From the NCBI GenBank assembly GCA_934045905.1, contig OW203767.1:16309073-16373072 (forward strand): DNA of 64,000 nt, written 5' to 3'. A program made the position numbers and the translations under genes. The first letter of the stretch is position 1, and each line of letters begins with the position of its first letter. A model generated the notes under the pieces. That model ran no database searches. It worked only from the letters and a program-made list of their open reading frames with translations, and was not told the origin of the DNA. Of this stretch, positions 47,340 to 59,300 are shown one piece after another. This stretch comes from Leuctra nigra. Its lineage: Eukaryota > Arthropoda > Insecta > Plecoptera > Leuctridae.

Positions 47340-50300
47340 GTAAAAGATTATTTTGTCAAAATTACACAATTTACCATTATTTGCCTTCTTATTAACTAAC
47401 TTATAAATTAACCTGCGTAGGTATTTTTTACTATGAGGCTTACAGTACCTACTAAAAGGCATACCTAAGTTACCCACTTTTGATGTTTAACCCATAAAAA
47501 GTTTTGTCATACTACTAGGTAGGTACTACCTAGGTATCATGACAGGACAAATAGAGTGCAGTTCATGGACTAGATTCCGATTAAAAAATAAGGAAGTGGC
47601 TACAGTCACGGTACCCCGTGACAGCAGTGAAATGCAAAATGGCCGGCACGCTACCGTGACTGCAGTGGGCCGCTCGAGCTAAACACTGCTGCCACGGGGG
47701 GGCGTGTTTAGTTCACGCTACCGTGACAGCATTATTATTATTATTAAGTAGTCTTTATTTAGCCATCGGCTATTTCAGTACAGTACAATCATGAAATGTC
47801 TCTTCCAATACAGCTCAACACACTTTTACAATAAAATAGGCACACAATAAATATAATATGATAGAATTAAACCTATACCTATACCTCTTTCATTTTTACA
47901 TATTCAGTTATTATACACTTGAACTTATTCACATCGTCCAAGTCTTTAATGGCAGCTGGCAAGGTGTTAAAAGCCCTAACTCCTTTATAAAATAGGCTGT
48001 TATTCAATTTATGCGATTTACAATGGTCAATGAAAACCCCTACCGAACGGGTGTCATAGGCATGTTCAACCTTATTCATCTTAAAGTATCCAGGCATATA
48101 ACCTCTATCAATTTTAAATAAAAACATAAACACTGCAATCTGTACCATTTCTTCCACACTGCACCAGTTCAACCTTTCCCTCATCTCAATAGAAGAGGTC
48201 ATCCTTCTCTCACGTAAAATAAATCTCATGAACTTGTTCTGCATAACTTGCAATCTATTAACATCCTCTTTACAGGCATTATAAAAGAGAGTGCAGCAGA
48301 AATCAAAATGGGGTTTGACAATACAGTTAAATATTAAAATTTTGGTCCAAACAGATAAAACACTCCCTACCCTACACATATAACCATACTTCTTTCCAAG
48401 TTTATTCAAGACATTTTGAATGTGTTTTTTAAAGTTAAGCCTATTATCAATTATAATACCTAAGTATTTGAACTCAGTGACACATTCAACACTTATACCA
48501 TTAATTATGACCTTATCATTATTATCATTAATACCACTATGTCTTTCCCTGCCAACATACATAACTTTGCACTTCCTTTCGTTCAGTTTTAATTTATTCA
48601 CATTCACCCATACCACTATCTTTTCCATTTCTTTATTGACATATTCCACTGCCTCATTTAGATTATACTTAGAAACAGAAATAACCATGTCATCTGCGTA
48701 CAGATTTACAAAACAGTTTTCATTGCACTCATTAGCAACATCATTTATGTACATTAAGAATAGTAGCGGACCCAACGTGGATCCTTGAGGCACTCCATGT
48801 TTACAAGCTTCTGCTTCTGATATACACTCACCATATCTTACTCTCTGAACTCTGTTACATAAGTAGCTTTCCAACCATTTATACACTGTTCCAACAATAC
48901 CAAATTTATACCTAATTTTATATAACAATATGTCTATATTTACAGTTTCAAAGGCACGTTTAAAATCCAGGAACACTGCCACGGTTACTTTCCCTTCATC
49001 CATGTCCTTCATCCAAGAAGCAAGTAGACACTGTACGGCCGATTCACAAGAATGGTTTTGCCTAAAACCAGATTGATTAACATAGAGAAGATTATTCTCA
49101 TTTAGATATTCACATATCTGTCGATGAACTACCCGTTCTAGTATCTTATCCATCACACCCAACATATTAATCGGCCTGAATTCACTGATATTGTTAGTAT
49201 TAGTAATCTTAGGAACAGGAATGATTAAGGATTCCTTCAGTTCAGTCGGGAAGTACCCTTTAACTAAGGTCATATTAACAAACTCTAATAGAAAATACTT
49301 GGTTACCTTAAATGAATCACTGAACAACTTAAATTGCACACCATCGGAGCTACCCTTCGTGTGTTTCAATGTACTCATTTCATATTCTAAACCTCTCATA
49401 GACACTCTTTTAAACTCCGACAGAGTAGATTTAGTCTCACCCTCCACGGTATGCATGTAAACATCAGGAATACTTTCCACTATATCACTAATACTATTAA
49501 TAAAATATCTATTAAACTCATTGGCTATTACACCATCTTCAGATACTATTATATTGTCACTGGTAACAATTTCTCTCGGCCTCTCATCTTTCTGCTCAGT
49601 ACTAATAAGCTTTTTGAGCGTACTCCACATCTTAACACTGTCTGATTTAACATTGTCAATTTTTCTCTCATAGTACACTCTTTCAGCCTCCCTGAGATTC
49701 CTAGTTACCTGATTTCTACAATATTTATATTGTTTCCAATCATAGGGCATTCTAGTAACCTTAGCTTTCTTGTACAGGAAGTTCCTTTGCTGTATTATTT
49801 CCTTTATTTCTTTAGAAAACCAGGGATTACCCTGTCTTTCCTTGCCCTTCACCTCAATCTTTTTAACACATTGTTCCTTGGAACTGAGTATGTTATTCTT
49901 CCACAACTCGTATCTGGCATCAATTTCAAGCTCTGAACAATTCCACTCTTTTGCATACATTTCCATTCTAAAATCATCTATATTATAATTTTTCCAGTCT
50001 TCAATAAACCTGGATTTCTTATTCTCAATGACCTCCTGAACCTCAGTCATATTTCTAATATTTATACCTACTATCTCATGGTCCGAGATAGACACATTTT
50101 CCATTATCCTAGTTTTAAGTTTCATTTTACTATTGGTAATGACTACATCAATGAGTGTACTCGAATCTTTCGTGATTCTTGTAGGACAATTAATTATTTG
50201 TTTATGGCCATACCCTGCCACAATATCTTTCAACATCTTGACACTCCCAGTGTTAAGATACCAGTTAAAATTTAAGTCTCCCATTAATATGAAAATACAA

Positions 50301-53300
50301 TTTATATTTTTTACACTTTCAAAAACCTTTTCAATAAAACACACTGCCTTTTTCTTCTTAGAATTAGGAGAAACATACCCTGAATAGATAATACATTTCA
50401 ACCCACGAATGATAACTTGTATCCCAATGAACCATATACCATTCTTACTATCACTTTCATTTACTCGTATACTGTACTTAATCTCATTTTTAACATACAC
50501 AATTACACCACCTGTATGTCTTGAATTGGAGTTACACCTGATCATACAATAACCAGGAATATGTATTTCCTTGTCGTAAATTTTATCGTTAACATGTGTC
50601 TCACCAATTCCTATAATTAACGGGCTAACCTTAGAAATGTACACCATAATTTCATTATAATGCTTTGTCATACTCTGCGCATTGAGATGCACTATGTCAG
50701 TATCACTTAAGGTAACTTCCTGATTAATTAGTTGCTACAAGGTAAATTCCTTCTGGACCTGGCCTTCTTTGCTACTCACACTATTGCTACCTTTACTGTT
50801 ATCTACATTCCCCTCCCTTGGACTACTGTTAAACTCATACCCAATTTCCATTTTATAATACTCCTTCTCCATATTTGCAATCAAAATGGGACAGTTTCTA
50901 TACCTAGAGTCATGATGAGTGTCGAAATGGCAGCCATAGCGCTCATTGGCTTTAAGACAATTAGTACATATACTGTAATCTGCTTTACACTCTTCAAATC
51001 TATGAGCCCCTGCACAGTATCCGCATGCAACTTCATTTCTACACTTTGAGCTGATATGCCCAAAACCACAGCAGCGAAAACATCTAATTATCTTGACATA
51101 TTCCACCACTCGACATTTCCTCCAGCCCATTTTGATCCCGTTATTCAACAGAGTTTCTTTAACCTTCTCTTCAACTTCCAAGACAACATTTACAGTTTCA
51201 CCATTGTAATTACGCTTGATGTATACAATTCTGCACAAACCTAAGTCATTCTGTTTCTTAATTTCCTCACTCCATTCCTCCTTGTCCTGGTTGTTCTCAT
51301 TCTTTCCCACCCCAATAACCATTACCTTCGTCTTCTCATTTCTACTGTGACGTTTTACATTAAATGAATCCCCCATCTTAATAGTAGCCTCGTCTATGAA
51401 GGATTTCATTTCCATTTCATTGTCACAGCTCACCACCACTTCTCCCCTGCCAATTCTTTTCACTTGTGAAATGCCAACTCCCAATTCAGAGGGTCTGACA
51501 CTCTCCTTTAACACTTTCAATGTATCATCCCCCTCTTTACCCTCTTTTGGCTTTATTATAACCATAAGCTGACTGTCCTTCTTCAGTCTACCTTTCTTCT
51601 GTACTACTGCACTATAGGTTTCTGCCTGCTTCAACTTTCCTGCTCCAGTTTCTTCCTGCTCCAACTTTCCTACTCCATTTTCTTCCTGTTCCGACACTTT
51701 CTTCAACAATGATTTTGATATGAGATCAATACTTTTCTCCATGTTGATCAGTTTGCTCTTGATATCCAAGTTTATTCCCATAGGTAAGACCTTTTTGGAT
51801 TTTTCAAAACACGGTTTGCAATACCATAGTACGTTTTTCATTTTCTTTATTATCTTGTACTCACTTTCCGACATCCACGCACACTGGCGATGGTACCAGT
51901 TTTCACATCTTCCCTCACACTGGATCCATTCTGCCTTCACCTTTCCATTTCCTTCACCTTTCTTACATCTCCCACATTTTACTTCAACTTCAGACTCACA
52001 GACTTCTTCTTCTTCACTCTCCCCAATGCTACTGTTCCTGGCCTCTTTCCTTTCACTGCTGTCATCCTTAACCTCTTCATCTCCATTCGCCATTTCTCTA
52101 CGTTGGGTTAATGTTCCAGCCAAGTAAAGAATTTATCCAATTAGTAGAACTATTGACACAAACACTTTATATTAAAACACACTTTTATTCATAGTTATTT
52201 CATAACCAAGCGTAAATCGTAAAAACATCACACGGAACTCTATACACGAACATCACACAGCAGCCATGTTGTCTGATGGCTGATATAAATCTTGCTCTCG
52301 TGCACACGCGCTGGCGTGAAAGCAGTGTTTAGCTCAAGAGGCTGTTTATTTCTTGTTTATTAATGAAAATTACATTTACGGCTGTATCTACACTATTTTT
52401 ACAAAAATTATAATAATGTAGGTATCTGAAGTGACAGAGGGGCGTGTTCGCGCTACGAGAATGCACATTAATGTCACTTGACCCCAAAAATGACCCCAAA
52501 AATGACCCCAAAATATGCACAATATTGTAAATTTGTTGTTTTGTCTTAACAAATGACACTATTTCCGAAAAATGAAGTAATGTAGGTACTATCTACATTT
52601 CAAAAATAACACGCCCCCCGTGACAGCAGTGTTTAGGTGTCATTTTTCACTGCTGTCACGGTAGCGTGAACTGCACACGCCCCCCGTGGCAGCAGTGTTT
52701 AGGTCGAGCGATACACTACAGTCACGCTACCGTGAACCCAGTGCATCAGCTGCTGTCACGGGGGGCCCCCCGTGGCAGCAGTGTTTAGGTCGAGCGATAC
52801 ACTACAGTCACGCTACCGTGAACCCAGTGCATCAGCTGCTGTCACGGGGGGCCCCCCGTGGCAGCAGTGTTTAGGTCGAGCGATACACTACAGTCACGCT
52901 ACCGTGAACCCAGTGCAAGATTTCAAGATTCAAGATTTCAAGATTTTTATTCATGTAATGTTACAAAAAGTCACAATTGATATTTATATACCCTTGGAAG
53001 AACAACAATGTTCTTGTGGTAGGGTACATACCTACATACTAACACTAAAGCTAGGTACATCAAATTGCTATTCTAGGATTCTATAAAATTTTATTCTAGG
53101 TTTTTAATAAAAAATCTAAATTTTTATCTAATCTAACATTAACCAGTTGGACACTTTAATTCAGTCAGAATGACCAATTGCAGTATTATGTTAGTAATAC
53201 TTAATAATGTAATATAAGTAACTATGTGTATATATTTTATTTTTTAGTATTTTATCTTTCTTGTTTATTTTTGCGTCTAACTAGGTATAAAGACTTACAT

Positions 53301-56300
53301 AAAAATAATGTAAAACTACTGTTACTAGTGTAACTCTAAATTAGATTCTTATACTATAACTTAAGTATAACGTTTAACATAGAAATAAATTAGATGAAAT
53401 AATATAACATAAAATAACCCAGACACTCTGATCTACAGGTAGCACCTGCCCTTACTACATTACACATAATACATCTACAAAAAAGAATTACAAAACATTA
53501 TAATGATATCAGATAACAATGGATTTAAATTAATTGTGTAGTGTGACTGAAAGTTCAACGGTGCATCCATCACGATAGTTTGTGGTTCATTGTATCTTTT
53601 ATTATATCCTTCGAACATTTCCTTAGCCAAAATTTTAAGCATGTTTTAAACGATTTCTTTTGTTTTAGTTCTCTTATTTCTAATGGAAGGAGGTTGAAAA
53701 GTTTTGGACCAAGATAACTAGCATGCCTCTGACTTAGCGTTTTCTTCATCTTTGGAACTCTGATAAGCTTGTTTGTATTACCTCTCGTAATGCGTTGACC
53801 AAGGAGAGCGTCGATCTTGTCAGCTGCTGTCACGGGGGGCCCCCCGTGGCAGCAGTGTTTAGGTCGAGCGATACACTACAGTCACGCTACCGTGAACCCA
53901 GTGCATCAGCTGCTGTCACGAGGGGCCCCCCGTGGCAGCAGTGTTTAGGTCGAGCGATACACTACAGTCACGCTACCGTGAACCCAGTGCATCAGCTGCT
54001 GTCACGGGGGGCCCCTTGTGGCAGCAGTGTTTAGGTCGAGCGATACACTACAGTCACGCTACCGTGAACCCAGTGCATCAGCTGCTGTCACGGGACCCCG
54101 TGGCAGCAGAGGCGGCCAAAAAATAATGCACGTTAGGTAGCAGCCTCATGCACAAAATAATTTTTAGATTTATCGACGCAAGTGCCCAGAGTCTACTCGA
54201 TTCCATCCATAAGATTATTAGCTGGTATTAGCTGGATTATTAGCTAGCTGGTGTTGAGGACTGACATCCGCAAATTTCTACTTGTGGACGCAACTTCTTT
54301 TGAGCATGAGGCTGTAAGTAGTAGGTAGGTACCTACCCAGTTATGTAGGTCTACATACTCCTAGGTAGGTAGTACTATCTACCTAGTTCTAGGTATTAGG
54401 TAGGACATGAGTATTTTCTGGATTTGAGCAGCCTAGAATGTAATGTAACTTTCTAAATTTACTTTATTTTTGATAACTTACCCAACCCTGATTGTTAATA
54501 ATTAACAATACCGACATCACTGAAGTGAAGGCCCAAGATTGGCGTGGAATTCCATCTCCCAACCCGACATTGTGTTGGAAACGGGCAACAGATATTTATT
54601 TATTTCCTATTGATTACATCAAATTAAAAATTATCTGTTAGACTGTTATAAAGGGTGCATGCGTAGCTCTAGCTAGTGTAAGCTACTGTGCACTAGTATA
54701 GGTAGGTAATGGTATTTAATCGCGCGTCGACAGCAAAGTCATTTTGTGCACATTAAAATTCATTTTTAATTTCTTGGCAAGGGGCCCTGGCCAAGGGGAT
54801 TCAGACTGGTGGGAATGCCAGGCCAAAATGGGACCGGGGGCTGTTGGGAGTTGATTCGTGGGAAGTCCGTCTTGAGGGGGGGGGGGGGGGGGGCCGACTC
54901 TTGGCTGTGGCCTCACCACTGACCTGTCTGGCATGGGAAGCTTTAACAGCAATGAGCATAAATGCTCGCCGGCCTAGCCTCAGTGGATCATTTGCCAACA
55001 AAAATCCTTCTGGGTGTGCTTACTGAGGAGTTAACACATGACCAGTTGCACTCTGTTACTTAAAATTTAAAAAAATCCTGCACTTTAATCATGAAGCACT
55101 TTTATCTATATTTTTCCTTCTGATTGTACTTCAGCTTGCAGAGCAATGGCATCTGACCAATGGCAACTAAGTGCACCGAAGAGCCGCATATCTCGCGGGC
55201 GACGTACGATGAAAGACATCACTGTTGAGACGTACCCGCATGGTGCTGACGGAAAGGGCCCTACGGGATTGCTCTCGGGGGACGAAGCAACGGCGCTGCC
55301 TCAACCGGATACGGAGGCGGCCAAACCTCGAGGATCTGGCGGACAAGATGGCGCGGCAGTAGAACTGCCTGCCACGGAGCAAATCAATTTCATATCTGGC
55401 AATCCATTTGTAGAAGTTACAAAAGGCATACTACATCTTTTTAAGGAAGAGTAAGTATGTTACTACATTCTTTTAAGGGAAAACTAAATACTACCTACTG
55501 AGAATTGACCAATAGAACGAAAAGATATTTGGCCTGTGAATTCCCACGTACCTACCTATTACAGTACCTAATACATTTATTATTAGGGTCATTCTCAATG
55601 GGATTGACTATTTGCTGTCTGCAGTGTTTAGTAATTTTTATTTGGAAATTTTGCACTCATATTCACATTCTTCTTGTTGAATATATTAGTTTGAACAATT
55701 GGGAAGTGGTTGCCAAAATTTTGAGGTAATTAAATACCTCACGCAGATTTTGTAGGACTTTGAAACTCTGAAAATCCTGAAAATAGGCTGTCCCACACCA
55801 TGATATTCATTATATTTCATGATATTTTTCACATTTGCAGTTTTTAATTATGGATAAGTAGGGTTGGGCGAACCTCATTTTTTTTTCGAACCGAACCTCG
55901 AACCGAACCTTTTCAAAAGGTTCGAAATTTCGAACCTTAAACGAACCGAACCTTTTTTTCAGAAAATTATGTTTTCCAGATAATGTAGTAAAGATAAGCG
56001 CGAAAGCACCAGTCACCACTCTCCCCCCTCCCTCTCGCAAGTCAAGTGGCTAGACACTTGAAAACAGCTGTTTGATGGGGTGTTTGTTTACGCAAATATT
56101 ATTTCTATTTGTATACAGGGACATTGACATAATACCAAATATAATAGGAACAAAAACGCGAAATATACTGCTCGAAATTTTAATACATTTCAGTATATTC
56201 CAATATTCTTCAAAAATTATCTCGCCAATCGTCATACTGTTTTTGATTTTGCATTGGGTTACAATGAAGTTTGGAAAGCTCAAATATACACCATTATTTT

Positions 56301-59300
56301 TTAACTTATGCGTGATATCTTCCCTTCATTTAGATCGCGAATGGTGTTCTCAATGACCACTATTATATTTTATTCAATAACCATGAACATACAATATCAT
56401 ATAAATAAAATAAAATATGATGTCAAGTCATTTGCCATCTGATTACTTCTTACATAAATTGCGAGTTCACAGACCTTTCAACAGAGAAAAACAAAACAAT
56501 CCTCCCTTACGCAGGCAAGGGTCAGGTTCAGGTACCTGCTGGCAAGCAGCCAGAGTGAATGGAAAACACAGCCTTGTATACCTAAGATGAATAGTGTATC
56601 CACTGAACGCATTTAACATTGGGCCGAATGTAGATGATTTTGGGCGGCGAGTTTGATTGTCTCTCGATCGCAGCGCTAGTCTGCGCTGCGGTCAAAGATT
56701 CAACTATGAAATTTTAATATAATTTCTCATTCAAAATGCCATTTTAGGAACATATTTTGAATTATTATTATATTATTATTTAAATAAAACAACTTTGGTT
56801 TAATAAATGCAATAACAAAGGGTAAATAAGATAATAAAATCTTAGCACTATGTAGTTCCCCCATATGCCGCCAGGATCGCATCGTTCTCGAGACAGTTCA
56901 AGGTCATATTTTATTCTCAAAAAATGTTACACGTTTTTGCGTTCAGTGGATACACTATTCATTTTATGTATACAAGGCTGTGATTTCCATTCGCTCTGAA
57001 GCAGCTGCACTCTGCAGGACCCAAAAGTACACTCTGTTCCAAAAGTACAACACAGTTTAGATCCCAACAATCATTATTTCATTTTAATACTTCGAAAATT
57101 TTACTCAACAAGGAAATTACCTGGACTTCTAAACTGAAATCAATGCTACTTTTCTAGTTGGTACCAAATAGCACTTCGAATTGCGTCTTATGAATAATTC
57201 GGTTCAAGATTTATTTTAACATGAAACACCCTATAGTGTGACAGGATTTGAGTTTACTTTGATTGATGATGATTTCGGTTTACAGGGGTTCGATTTACCC
57301 AGGTTTTACCATTTTACTGCACCACTAAAGACAAGAGGCCAACATTAGACAAATAGTGACAAGATATTGGTCGCATTGTTTGAATGAAAAAGGGCGGGAA
57401 AAAAAGGCGGGAGGTTCGAAAAAGGTTCGAAAACGAACCTTAGAGGTTCGTTTTTCGAACCTAGCTAGCCGGTTCGGTTCGGTTCGAAAACGAACCGGTT
57501 CGCCCAACCCTATGGATAAGCAATAATTATTAATGATCTATGAAACACACTTCTTCAGACTACTAAAGAAAATGTAGCATTAGTTAGTGATTTTCATTTT
57601 TAATCTTATAATAACTTTTGTCCCACACTACTAGTCATGAATGTTACTTTTTGAATGTTACCGTTTTAAAATGAAGATAAGACTGCTCAAGAAGGATGTG
57701 ACTTAGGCTGCAGTGATTCTTGTTTTGGTGCCTGTCGAGTCAATATTTTTTGGCGATTTCTTTTGCAAAGAAAATGGTACTTTGCCTCATCTGAAGACTG
57801 TTCCAATGTGCGTATTTTAATTCAAAGTCATGAATGTTACCTCTTAAAAATAACTAATTGCATTAGCAATGTTAATTGAAGGATCTTACATTGAAAGTGT
57901 TCTATAACCTCATGTTGGTAGGCATAAACAAACTTTAAACAGTTTTATACAAACTGATATTCTGATTTTTAAAGCCTAGATTATCATGAATGTTACCTGG
58001 TCATGAATGTTACTTTAAAAAGTAACATTCAAATATACTTCAAATATATTCAAATATAACATGTATTTGAGTAGTATATAAAGTATCCAATTAGAAAATG
58101 TATCATAAATGTTTAATTTATCTATTAGTAAGGAGACTCAGGTCATGAATGTTGGTAACATTCATGACCTTCATGATTGTTATCCTTAGTCAAGACTATT
58201 CCTTTTAAGAATTTTTTAATGTGAAACTACACAATAATTATATAACTTTGTATGTGCCTTTCATTGATGTATCTAAATCAGTGCTAGTTTTACTGATCAA
58301 TTATTAATTTAATCATATTTGAGCCAAATTTAAAAGTAACATTCATGACCATTTTCTAAATTGTGCCATAAAATGCACCCAAATTTAAAACTGCATAAAC
58401 CCTTTCTAGGTTATGTATAAAACATAATCCTTGATCATTCCACATTAGAGGTAAGCGCGTGACGTGAGTCACGCGTGACTCACGCGTGACTCACGACTTT
58501 TAGCGTGAGTGTGCGTGAGTGTACACACCACTGCTATAAGTCGTGCGTGAGTGTGCAAAGTTACTGGTCACGCGTGAATCGTGACACGCGTGTCACGCGT
58601 GACCATTATTTTTGCCATTTCAGCTTCCCAAATTGGTTTTTATTTCGTGAAAAACAAAAAAAATGCCCTGCAGGGCATGATTATTTTTAATTAGAAAAAC
58701 AAAACATTGTCAACAACAGATTTCTGTGCATTTTGGCCAGGGCTTAGTGTTCAGGAAAGTTGCGATTGTTATTTCAAATTATGGACCCTTGATAAGCAAA
58801 TTTAAATATTTTATGCATACTACCTAAGTTTATACCTATAAGAAAAGAGATGTAAAGGTGGTCCGTGGCCAAGTTGCATTTCACCTTGCTACACTTGACT
58901 CAACCGTTCTTTGTAAAAAAAAGAGCTGCGTTGTGTCTCAAAAATATGAGAACTGACCTAGAGGGACCTGACCTAAACAAAGTATATGATTTTGTAGTTA
59001 TCAACGTGCGTGACTGTGCGTGAGTTGTAATTCGTGAGTGTGCGTGAGTTGTAATTCGTGAGTGTGCGTGAGTTGTAATTCGTGAGTGTGCGTGAGTTGT
59101 AATTCGTGAGTGTGCGTGAGCGTGCATGAGTCCATAAGATTTCCTGCGTGAGTGTGCGTGATCGTGAGCGAAATGCAGAACCCGCGTGCGTGAGTGTGCG
59201 TGAGTGGAATACGTGCCCGCGTGACGTGACCGCGCGTGAGTCAAAAATCACTCACGCGCTCACCTCTATTCCACATAACATTTTCTCGGATTAAAAATAA

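Larger units (their letters stand above)
47731..52314 (-). mobile_element. Nearly complete non-LTR retrotransposon (CR1/Jockey-like)
   Basis: About 4.6 kb on the minus strand, antisense in BRAP intron 1. It has a 5' leader (52094-52314), ORF1, ORF2, and a 3' end with AATAAAG followed by a (TAA)n tail at 47731-47746. Flanks are an imperfect 9-bp repeat CGTGACAGC / CGTGAAAGC (47722-47730, 52315-52323). Both ORFs are open, so the copy is young. It inserted into a repeat related to the 86-bp array. Clade is inferred from ORF layout and motifs, not from a tree. Confidence 0.88.

Noticed and set aside
52686..54126. Repeated plus-strand ORFs of 60-100 codons with nearly identical sequence
   Set aside because: They are translations of the 86-bp tandem repeat; no splice context, no family, and the pattern follows the repeat period.
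58900..59251. Two overlapping minus-strand ORFs rich in His/Arg/Ser/Thr
   Set aside because: They translate the GTGAG repeats of the hAT element at 58446-59268.
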